From assembly GCA_027622635.1 (NCBI GenBank), contig JAQBYK010000073.1:1-6018 (forward strand): a stretch of 6,018 nucleotides of DNA, read 5' to 3'. Origin of the DNA: a bacterium (GTDB lineage: Bacteria > Patescibacteriota > Gracilibacteria > UBA1369 > LOWO2-01-FULL-3). How positions within the stretch are numbered: the stretch's first letter is position 1; every line of letters starts with the position of its first letter. The translations under genes and the position numbers were made by a program. Under the pieces are notes generated by a model. It was not told the DNA's origin, searched no databases, and saw only the letters and a program-made list of their open reading frames with translations. Shown one piece after another: positions 1 through 5,757 of this stretch.

Positions 1-611
1 CCACAATAAACAAAATATCTACCCTTATCCAATTTCAAGCTCTTCAATATGTGATAATCTGAGGGCTTTTTATATTCGTCCCCCGCATCATTATAAACAA
101 CCTCAACATTTTCGGCTCGACAGATTTTTTTTATATCCTTTGCGGATTCCTCGGAAACCGTTAAAACCAAGTCGGCCATCTTAACGGCCTTTTTAGTTTG
201 CGAATGATACATCTTGGAAAGAATACCTTTTCTGTACTCTCGATGCTTCCAGGGAATGCAATCATGTACCGTCACTACAGTTTTAATACCCTTCTTGTAC
301 CAATCGCTAGTCCAGGGATTTGAGGGATAGGGGAAGAATGCTATATCAACACCTATTTTTTCAAAGTATTCCGGCAATGAAATCTGCTCCCACCAGGTTT
401 TACGCATTCCAGCAGAAGGAAATTTTTTCTCCGGCAGAATTTTTATTCCGACATTCTTAGAAAAGCCATCGCATGATACTTTCTCAGGAACAACCAGGAC
501 ATATTCATTCTCTATATCTAGAGCAGCTAATTCCTTAAATAGATTTAAAGTATACTGGCCCATACCGGTAAATGGTCTTGTTAACAATCGTGCATTTACA
601 GCAATTTTCAT
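1..611 (-). CDS. Glycosyltransferase family 4 (GT-B fold), N-terminal half, cut by the left window edge
   Basis: I translated this frame by hand from the ATG at 611 to the window edge: 203 complete codons and no stop. The start MKIAVNARLL followed by GMGQY (16-20) is the first strand and glycine loop typical of GT4 enzymes. The segment VVTVHDCIPW (112-121) and the later ADLVLTVSEESAKDI (146-160) match the conserved HD and 'aD.ii.vSe.s..di' signatures. The last visible residues, GRYFVYC, are the usual first strand of the C-terminal, nucleotide-sugar-binding domain, so the catalytic EX7E region lies outside the window. Family members transfer a sugar from an activated donor, often to a lipid-linked or surface glycan; the substrate cannot be told here. 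The start overlaps the murG stop as ATGA, so the gene is probably translationally coupled to murG and belongs to the same cell-envelope operon. No Shine-Dalgarno sequence is visible. The family call is firm; the exact role is unknown. Confidence 0.87.
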   Translation of the reverse strand, partial: MKIAVNARLLTRPFTGMGQYTLNLFKELAALDIENEYVLVVPEKVSCDGFSKNVGIKILPEKKFPSAGMRKTWWEQISLPEYFEKIGVDIAFFPYPSNPWTSDWYKKGIKTVVTVHDCIPWKHREYRKGILSKMYHSQTKKAVKMADLVLTVSEESAKDIKKICRAENVEVVYNDAGDEYKKPSDYHILKSLKLDKGRYFVYC

Positions 612-1642
612 GATTCCAGAATTAACTTAACAATTTTTTTAGTTCCATCATGGAAAGTTGCAGTAGGAGATTTTCCATGAAAAGCCTCATTAATGGCTCG
701 TATAAAATCTCCGGCATTAATGTCCCCGGTCAATACCTGCCAACCATAATCTTCCACAAAATTTCTGGCATTATCAACTTGATCACCTCGACTGGCATGA
801 CTACCCAACGGAACAATGACGGCCTTTTTCTTTAGCATAGCTAATTCAGCCAAACTATTTGCTCCACCCCTTGAGACAACAATATCTGACATGGCATAAA
901 TATCTCCAATCTCTTTATCAACATATTCATACTGAACATAGCCTTTTCTATGCAAGCTAAGGTCTAAATTTCCTCTTCCACGAATATGGACAATCTGAAA
1001 TTCTTTTAGCAATTTATCCAAACTTTCAGTTAGCAAATCATTAATCTGCAATGCTCCCTGGCTTCCACCCATAATAAGTAGTATCGGCTTACGATCGTCC
1101 AATTTACTAAATCTAAATCCGCGATTTTTGTCACCCTCCAAAATTCTAATTGGATTTCCGGTTAAAACAACTTTCTTGGCATATTTTTTGAAGAATGATC
1201 GGCTCATCTCAAAGCTTATACAAATTTTCTTAGCAAATCTCACGCAATATCGATTAGCAATTCCCGGGTGTACATCGGATTCATGACATATAAGAGGGAT
1301 TTTTAAAAATCCGGCCATAATCGCCACAGGAAAGCTGACATATCCACCCTTGGAAAATACTACATCCGGATTGAATTTTTTAAGAATTTGTCCGGCCTGC
1401 AAGATGCCAATAGGTATACGAAAACCATCCAGGAAATTATTAAATGAAAAGTATCTTCGAAACTTACCACAAGCAATACTTTTAAATTCAACACCCGTCT
1501 TCTCTACCATAGCTCTTTCGGGACCACGCTTAGACCCAATATATAAGATCTCCACATTCTTGTGTTTTTTAAGCTCTTCTATAACGGCGAGGTTTGGCAC
1601 GACGTGGCCGCCTGTTCCTCCACCGGTTAATACTACTCGCAT
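608..1642 (-). CDS. murG: MurG, UDP-GlcNAc:lipid I N-acetylglucosaminyltransferase
   Basis: MurG adds GlcNAc to lipid I (undecaprenyl-diphospho-MurNAc-pentapeptide) at the cytoplasmic face of the membrane and makes lipid II for peptidoglycan synthesis. The product has 344 residues, close to the usual 350-360. Visible signatures are GGGTGGHVVPNLAV (7-20), GGYVS (99-103), HESDVHPGIAN (120-130, the HESD..PG form seen in Bacillus MurG), GNPIR (162-166), MGGSQGALQIN (191-201), SRGGANSLAEL (257-267, with the glutamate expected to contact the UDP ribose) and DQVDNAR (288-293 region). I chose the ATG at 1642 because the glycine-rich loop starts six residues later, as in the family. A TTG 39 nt upstream would add a tail with no family support. 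The first 74 nt lie inside the end of ftsW in another frame, and the TGA stop overlaps the next gene as ATGA. The stop is TGA at normal length, which argues for the standard code. No Shine-Dalgarno sequence is seen, so translation may depend on coupling. Confidence 0.97.
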   Translation of the reverse strand: MRVVLTGGGTGGHVVPNLAVIEELKKHKNVEILYIGSKRGPERAMVEKTGVEFKSIACGKFRRYFSFNNFLDGFRIPIGILQAGQILKKFNPDVVFSKGGYVSFPVAIMAGFLKIPLICHESDVHPGIANRYCVRFAKKICISFEMSRSFFKKYAKKVVLTGNPIRILEGDKNRGFRFSKLDDRKPILLIMGGSQGALQINDLLTESLDKLLKEFQIVHIRGRGNLDLSLHRKGYVQYEYVDKEIGDIYAMSDIVVSRGGANSLAELAMLKKKAVIVPLGSHASRGDQVDNARNFVEDYGWQVLTGDINAGDFIRAINEAFHGKSPTATFHDGTKKIVKLILES

Positions 1643-2795
1643 GATAAGTTGTGTTTTCGGATATATGTAAGAGTATAGCAATAGCTATTAAAGAGGCTAC
1701 CAAAGAAGAGCCTCCATAGCTAACAAAAGGCAGAGTTATACCTGTAACAGGAAGCAAAGCGGTATTTACAGCAATATTTATAAACGCCTGTACGACAATC
1801 CAGGTAGTCAATCCCACAGCTGCAAACATTTCAAAGTTATTTTTTGAACGATCAGCAATGCTATATCCTCTTATAGCAATGACCATATAAGCCAAAACCA
1901 CAAAAATAATTCTCAAAAACCCAAGTTCCTCAGAAGAAGCGGCAAAAATAAAGTCATCAGAAGCCTGGGGTAACCAGTAAGATTTCTGAACCCCCTGAGT
2001 TAGACCTTTACCCCAAATGCCACCACTTCCAACAGCTATGTTGGCTTGCTGTGATTGCCAACAATAGTCTTCAATACATTCCTCATCAATACGCAAAAAT
2101 CCCTGAAATCTCTCTCGGACATGAGGAACAGTTGCAATGACAATTATAGAGGCAAAAAAGGCTAATAGGAGGCCTATCGCAAGATGCTTCAATCTGGCTC
2201 CGGCCACAAAATACATACATATACTTATGAGTCCAATTACTACCATAGAGCCATAATCATTCTGGAGAATTATTGGAAAAATGATAAGTCCCGATATCAA
2301 GCAAAATGGCAAAAATCCGTCACTAAAACTTTCAATATGAGCATGTCTTTTACTAAACCAATAAGCCAGATACAAAATAATTGATAATTTCGCAAATTCT
2401 GAGGGCTGAAGTGAAGTGTTTCCATAACGTATCCAATTAGTCGCAATGGTTCCATAATCCTGTCCTACAACTAACACAGCCAGAAGTAACAAAACGGTTA
2501 AAGCAAAAAGAAAAGGAGACACCTTTTTCCAAAATTTAATTGGCAATTTCCAGGCCGCAACAAATGAAATCAGCCCAACAAACAAGCGGAATAAGTGTTT
2601 TTTGAAAAGCAAATAACAGTCAACATCAGCATCACCGCAGCTAGGTAATGTGACATTAGGGGCAGACAATGATATGGACTTAGGTACACCAATACTGGTG
2701 ATCATTATTAAGCCGAAAATCAGCAAAAACAGCGTAGTTAATGCCAAAACAGTATCAAATTGCAAAGCCTTTCTCATGGTATTGTCATTATCCAT
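1569..2795 (-). CDS. ftsW: FtsW, SEDS-family septal peptidoglycan glycosyltransferase
   Basis: FtsW is the polytopic SEDS polymerase that, with a partner class B penicillin-binding protein, links lipid II into septal glycan strands. With the ATG at 2795 it has 408 residues. Hallmarks: NWIRYGN...LQPSEFAK (about 120-136), QNDYGSMVV (178-186), GSGGIWGKGL (256-265), LPQASDDFIFAASSEELGF (275-293), with Asp281 at the catalytic position, and NTALLPVTGITLPF then VSYGGSSL (344-365). About ten membrane segments are expected. Odd points: two pairs of cysteines (53 and 60; 240 and 245) in predicted extracytoplasmic loops, and a C-terminal tail (391-408) with 11 of 18 residues basic that is encoded over the start of murG. 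The start is uncertain. Possible starts are TTG 2837, ATG 2807, ATG 2795 and ATG 2777. I prefer 2795 because 2807 falls in the likely -10 element and 2837 is inside lspA. The murG neighbour favours FtsW over RodA. Confidence 0.96.
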   Translation of the reverse strand: MDNDNTMRKALQFDTVLALTTLFLLIFGLIMITSIGVPKSISLSAPNVTLPSCGDADVDCYLLFKKHLFRLFVGLISFVAAWKLPIKFWKKVSPFLFALTVLLLLAVLVVGQDYGTIATNWIRYGNTSLQPSEFAKLSIILYLAYWFSKRHAHIESFSDGFLPFCLISGLIIFPIILQNDYGSMVVIGLISICMYFVAGARLKHLAIGLLLAFFASIIVIATVPHVRERFQGFLRIDEECIEDYCWQSQQANIAVGSGGIWGKGLTQGVQKSYWLPQASDDFIFAASSEELGFLRIIFVVLAYMVIAIRGYSIADRSKNNFEMFAAVGLTTWIVVQAFINIAVNTALLPVTGITLPFVSYGGSSLVASLIAIAILLHISENTTYHASSINRWRNRRPRRAKPRRYRRA

Positions 2796-2810
2796 ACTTG
2801 AAGTCATACT
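2782..2810 (+). promoter_or_regulatory. Candidate lspA promoter, probably giving a leaderless transcript
   Basis: TTGTCA at 2782-2787 (5/6 match to the -35 consensus) and CATACT at 2805-2810 (4/6 match to the -10) are separated by exactly 17 bp. The expected transcription start, about seven bases after the -10, falls on or next to the A of the lspA ATG at 2817. No Shine-Dalgarno sequence precedes that ATG, which agrees with a leaderless message. The -35 half lies inside the ftsW coding region. Confidence 0.45.
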
Positions 2811-2814
2811 AGCA
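2806..2814 (-). promoter_or_regulatory. Candidate extended -10 promoter element for ftsW-murG-glycosyltransferase
   Basis: Read on the minus strand, these bases are TGC followed by TAGTAT, an extended -10 (TGn plus a 4/6 match to TATAAT). Transcription would start about seven bases downstream, near 2799, only a few bases before the ATG at 2795. No good -35 is seen at 17 bp, which is acceptable for an extended -10. The hexamer is almost the exact complement of the lspA -10. The prediction is by eye only. Confidence 0.4.
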
Positions 2815-2816
2815 AC

Positions 2817-3284
2817 ATGAAGAAATACTTGGGACAAATCATTTTACTTGCAACCTACGTAGCAGGTATAGATCAGCTGAGTAAGTTTTATGCAAAGAAG
2901 GCTTTGTTAGAGGAAAACATTGGAAATTCAATATTTCGACTTGAATACAGTGAAAACACAGGAATAGCCTTTGGCCTGCCTGTCCCATTTTATATCTTGG
3001 TTGCGCTAACAATATTAATGATAGGATTTATATTTTACTTCGCTATCAAGGAATTAAAACTGAATGCTAAGATAACAATCATCTCGATTGGTTTTATAGT
3101 AGGAGGCGCAGTAGGTAATTTAATTGATAGACTGGTTGCTGGATATGTCGTTGACTTTATAGGTATATGGAAATGGCCCAATTTCAATGTAGCCGACGCA
3201 CATATTGTCATCGGGATATTGTTACTTATATTGTTTTATGGTAAAATAAATAAAACTAAAAACTATGCCCGAAGAAGAAAATAA
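2817..3284 (+). CDS. lspA: LspA, prolipoprotein signal peptidase (signal peptidase II)
   Basis: LspA is the aspartyl protease of the cytoplasmic membrane that cleaves the signal peptide from diacylglyceryl-modified prolipoproteins, just before the lipidated cysteine. The product has 155 residues, normal for the family, with four predicted membrane segments. Family boxes are clear: GIDQLSKFYA (17-26), NTGIAFGLP (47-55), GGAVGNLIDRL (96-106) and FNVADAHIVIG (123-133). Asp104 and Asp127 occupy the two catalytic aspartate positions. The ATG at 2817 fits the family start (MKKYL before the first membrane segment). It diverges from ftsW with little space between, and a consensus-like promoter would place the transcript start on the ATG itself. 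The last 20 nt overlap the start of the next gene, which suggests an operon with it. The short basic C-terminus (KTKNYARRRK) should be cytoplasmic. Confidence 0.97.
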   Translation: MKKYLGQIILLATYVAGIDQLSKFYAKKALLEENIGNSIFRLEYSENTGIAFGLPVPFYILVALTILMIGFIFYFAIKELKLNAKITIISIGFIVGGAVGNLIDRLVAGYVVDFIGIWKWPNFNVADAHIVIGILLLILFYGKINKTKNYARRRK

Positions 3285-4059
3285 ACCAGATATAGGTCCA
3301 CCAAGAATTTCATTCGCAACATTTTTACTGAAAGTTTTAGCCGGAGCAGCAGGTGGTGTTGGAGGAACTTTAATTTTGGTAGTGATATTCTTTCTGGCTT
3401 CGGCGGTTTTCCAGCCGATTACAAGTGGACTTGCGGAAGGAGAGAGTGTTAGTCCGATCTTTATATTCGTTTTGATGATGATGATTTTTCTGTCATCAAC
3501 TACCGGAAACATTGTAAGCACATGGCTAATGGCTTTGTCTGAAAAAGATAAATATACAAGATTATCCTCTGCGATCTATCAGGTATTTATAGTAAGTGTA
3601 ATTATATTCATTTTGATGGTGCCCGTTTACTTTATAACCGCAACTTCAAACATTTCTATTACAGCCTACGCAATCGCTTTGCACATCATAATCTCCGCAC
3701 AGGTAAGTGCCTTGATTTTAGAAATTGTTTCAAATTATAAACACGCTTTAATTGGGGTTTACGGAGTCACATTCTCAATCTTGATAAGTGCGGGATTGAT
3801 GTTTGGTCTGGGAGGGTTCATAAAAGCTCCGCAAATATTATTATTTATCGCTCTTCCGGTAGTATGGGGCTCAATAGCATTCGTTCAGAGCCTTACCACA
3901 GTCCTTTACGGTTGGATTGCTCGTATGTATGACAAAGACTTCCTCTCAACTCAAACAATGTATGGCCAGGACTATGGTAATGAAGTTGAAAGTGTCGAAG
4001 AAGTAGAAGCTCCAAAAGCCGAGGATGAAGCGGGATCAGACTTCTTAAGACACAATTAG
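3265..4059 (+). CDS. Uncharacterised membrane protein with about six predicted membrane segments, downstream of and overlapping lspA
   Basis: I do not recognise this family. The product has 264 residues. It has a short, acidic and proline-containing N-terminus (1-15), then hydrophobic stretches at about 21-48 (glycine-rich, AGAAGGVGG), 62-90, 104-126, 132-153, 160-183 and 187-212, which suggests six membrane segments. After the last of these comes a soluble tail of about 50 residues that is strongly acidic near 239-256 (NEVESVEEVEAPKAEDEAG). There is no lipobox, peptidase motif or ATP-binding motif that I can see. The loop WLMALSEKDKYTR (87-99) is its most polar internal part. The gene overlaps the end of lspA by 20 nt and has no Shine-Dalgarno sequence, so it is probably co-transcribed and coupled with lspA. 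This is a weak hint of a role in lipoprotein or envelope biology. Its stop overlaps the aroE stop on the other strand. Composition and codon use look like those of its neighbours. Confidence 0.86.
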   Translation: MPEEENKPDIGPPRISFATFLLKVLAGAAGGVGGTLILVVIFFLASAVFQPITSGLAEGESVSPIFIFVLMMMIFLSSTTGNIVSTWLMALSEKDKYTRLSSAIYQVFIVSVIIFILMVPVYFITATSNISITAYAIALHIIISAQVSALILEIVSNYKHALIGVYGVTFSILISAGLMFGLGGFIKAPQILLFIALPVVWGSIAFVQSLTTVLYGWIARMYDKDFLSTQTMYGQDYGNEVESVEEVEAPKAEDEAGSDFLRHN

Positions 4060-4886
4060 ACCAGTACTTCATCAAGTGCAGCTCGCATAGCATCCACCGG
4101 AGCTTCTTTTTCAGTCCACAATTTAAATTGCTCTACGGCCTGGTATAAAAACATTTTATCCCCGGTTACGGTTTTAATTCCCAGGGATTTGGCAGCTTCG
4201 ATCAAAGGAGTAATAAGAGGTTTATAAACTATATCCATCACCACTTCAAACTTTTTTAAATAGTCCGGCGGCAATAATTCCTCAAGTTTGGCGTCGGGAT
4301 CATCAATCCAGATAGAAGTTGTTTGGACTAAAATATCAGCTTCCACATTGAGCATATCTGAAAGACCGCCGCTAACAATATTCACCCCAAACATTGCTGA
4401 AAAAATATTAGCTAATTCACGAGCTGTTTCTGTTGTCCTATTATAAATGGAGACCTGAGCTCCATCTTTCAATAATCCGTAAACAGCGGCACGCGCAGCT
4501 CCACCGGCACCGACAATTACGACCCTTTTACCTTTCAAATCGCCACAAGACTCTGCAAGTGCTTTATTTATTCCAATGTAATCAACATTATAACCATATA
4601 AGTAACCGCCCTTATACACTACAGTATTGACCGCACCGATTTTTTTGGCATCCTCATCGATTTCATTCAAATACTCCATAACGTCGCGTTTGTATGGTGA
4701 AGAAACCGATAAACCATAAATCGGGTCATGCTTAACACGATCCATAAATGTAGAAAATTCATTCTCAGGTACTTCAAAAATCCCAAACTGCGCGTCAATC
4801 CCCAATGCCTTAAACGCTGCATTTTGAACCACAGGCGACAAAGAGTGCTTGGCGGGATTGGCTAGAATTCCATATCTCTTACTCAT
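4056..4886 (-). CDS. aroE: AroE, shikimate dehydrogenase (NADP-dependent family)
   Basis: AroE reduces 3-dehydroshikimate to shikimate, the fourth step of chorismate synthesis, in the cytoplasm. The product has 276 residues, standard length. The N-terminal substrate domain shows NPAKHSLSP (10-18, Ser15 and Ser17), SVSSPYK (60-66, Lys66 as catalytic lysine), GAVNTV (84-89, Asn87) and YNVD (99-102, Asp102). The cofactor domain has VGAGGAARAAV (125-135) and NRT (149-151), the usual NADP-phosphate signature. The C-terminus has GDKMFLYQAVEQFKLWT (242-258, Gln249). All shikimate-contact positions are kept, with the usual threonine of NVT replaced by Ser62. Departures from the common pattern are NVT to SVS, NTD to NVD and NaTS.G to QTTSIW. 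A quinate/shikimate dehydrogenase of the wider family is possible. It starts one base inside the slipin stop (TAATG), so it is likely co-transcribed and coupled. The start has no Shine-Dalgarno sequence at a useful distance. Confidence 0.91.
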   Translation of the reverse strand: MSKRYGILANPAKHSLSPVVQNAAFKALGIDAQFGIFEVPENEFSTFMDRVKHDPIYGLSVSSPYKRDVMEYLNEIDEDAKKIGAVNTVVYKGGYLYGYNVDYIGINKALAESCGDLKGKRVVIVGAGGAARAAVYGLLKDGAQVSIYNRTTETARELANIFSAMFGVNIVSGGLSDMLNVEADILVQTTSIWIDDPDAKLEELLPPDYLKKFEVVMDIVYKPLITPLIEAAKSLGIKTVTGDKMFLYQAVEQFKLWTEKEAPVDAMRAALDEVLV

Positions 4887-5644
4887 TATTTAGCTGCTAT
4901 TCTGCCCATAGCCTCCAATGCTTCCATTGGTACCATCCAAATAGTTGTGTTTGACTGATCCGAAGAAATGTCATTAATTGCTTGCAATGTACGAAGATGA
5001 AGTGCGCCAGGTGATGCTGCCAAGGTTCTGGCAGCTTTAGCTAAGTTGTCTGAAGCCGACACTTCGCCTTCTGCCTTAATAATAACCGCTCTTCTTTCTC
5101 TTTCCGCTTCAGCTTCCTTAGCCATGGTTCGCTTTAGGTCTTGTGGCAGGACGATATCCTTTAGTTCCACTGATTCAACTTTGATTCCCCATGGGTCAGT
5201 AGCATGATCAACTACTTTTTGGATTGTAACTGCAATTTCATCTCTATTTTTAAGGAGAGTATCCAACTTTACCTCACCAACCGCATTTCGCATTGTAGTT
5301 TGTGCCAATTGACTTACAGCATAATAAAAATTTTCAACTTCTATAATCACTTTGGCTGCATCACTCACTTTGTAATAGATAACAGCATTGATGCTTATAG
5401 AAATATTGTCCTCAGTAATGGCTTCCTGATCAGGCACATCAACAGCTTTTACACGGATATCAACTTTGACCATTTTTTGAATTACAGGGAGAACAAGTCT
5501 CCACCCAGGCTCAACGACAAGTCCATTGTATCTACCAAAATTAAACTTAACTCCACGCTCATACTGTTTTACCTCTCTGATGCTTATAACAACTAAAACA
5601 AAAAGAACAATCACCGCCCAAGTAACAATAAAACTGATATCCAT
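4886..5644 (-). CDS. Slipin/stomatin-type SPFH-domain membrane protein
   Basis: Slipins are membrane-anchored SPFH (band 7, prohibitin homology) proteins that oligomerise and organise membrane patches; many are paired with an NfeD-type protein or membrane protease. The 252-residue product starts with one membrane segment (about 4-22), then REVKQYERGVKFNFGRY (23-39), the family hallmark. The SPFH core follows: EPGWRLVLPV (45-54), VDVPDQEAITEDN (68-80), AVIYYKV (87-93) and QTTMRNAVGEVKLD (115-128). Next come VESVELKDIVLP (156-167) and a charged, probably coiled helix (AKEAEAERERRAVIIKAEGE, 175-194). The tail TTIWMVPMEAL (233-243) matches the usual C-terminal strand. I chose the ATG at 5644 because the membrane segment begins right after it. 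A GTG at 5698 would add 18 residues with no family support. No NfeD or protease gene lies beside it. aroE follows with a one-base overlap, and an MscS-like gene diverges upstream. Confidence 0.93.
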   Translation of the reverse strand: MDISFIVTWAVIVLFVLVVISIREVKQYERGVKFNFGRYNGLVVEPGWRLVLPVIQKMVKVDIRVKAVDVPDQEAITEDNISISINAVIYYKVSDAAKVIIEVENFYYAVSQLAQTTMRNAVGEVKLDTLLKNRDEIAVTIQKVVDHATDPWGIKVESVELKDIVLPQDLKRTMAKEAEAERERRAVIIKAEGEVSASDNLAKAARTLAASPGALHLRTLQAINDISSDQSNTTIWMVPMEALEAMGRIAAK

Positions 5645-5707
5645 AATTTTTTGGTTAAAAACTACTAACAAACTATCAATTTGAAGTGTTAAGTCCACGT
5701 TTAGTGC

Positions 5708-5736
5708 TTGAGAAAAATGCTAAAAAATGGTAATAT
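5708..5736 (+). promoter_or_regulatory. Candidate promoter of the MscS-like gene
   Basis: TTGAGA at 5708-5713 (5/6 match to -35) and TAATAT at 5731-5736 (4/6 match to -10) are 17 bp apart. The bases TGG just before the -10 make it an extended -10. The expected transcription start is near 5743, giving a leader of about 15 nt before the ATG at 5758, with no Shine-Dalgarno sequence in it. The same AT-rich block reads TATATT on the minus strand (5737 to 5732), a possible -10 for the slipin-aroE pair with a leader of about 80 nt, though no matching -35 is seen. Confidence 0.5.
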
Positions 5737-5757
5737 ATACAGATTAAATTAACCGAT

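Noticed and set aside
608..610. Possible recoding of TGA (genetic code 25) given the Patescibacteria-like character.
   Set aside because: murG ends at this TGA at the normal family length and in an ATGA junction with the next gene, and the family matches contain no in-frame TGA.
2796..2837. Upstream ftsW starts (TTG at 2837, ATG at 2807).
   Set aside because: The first lies inside lspA and uses a rare start codon; the second lies within the likely -10 element. Neither has a ribosome binding site.
3222..3521. Minus-strand open frame opposite lspA and the 264-residue membrane protein gene.
   Set aside because: Low-complexity translation with no family features, fully covered by well-supported genes on the other strand.
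4006..4106. Inverted repeat GAAGCTCC (4006-4013) and GGAGCTTC (4099-4106) followed by five T, near the convergent stops, as a possible terminator.
   Set aside because: The arms are only 8 bp and the loop would be 85 nt, and both arms lie in coding sequence. A match of this size over this distance can arise by chance.
5204..5596. Plus-strand open frame of 130 codons opposite the slipin gene.
   Set aside because: It is a shadow of the slipin reading frame; the slipin match is strong across the whole span.
5645..5698. GTG start at 5698 extending the slipin by 18 residues.
   Set aside because: The added residues have no counterpart in the family, and the ATG at 5644 sits directly before the expected membrane segment.
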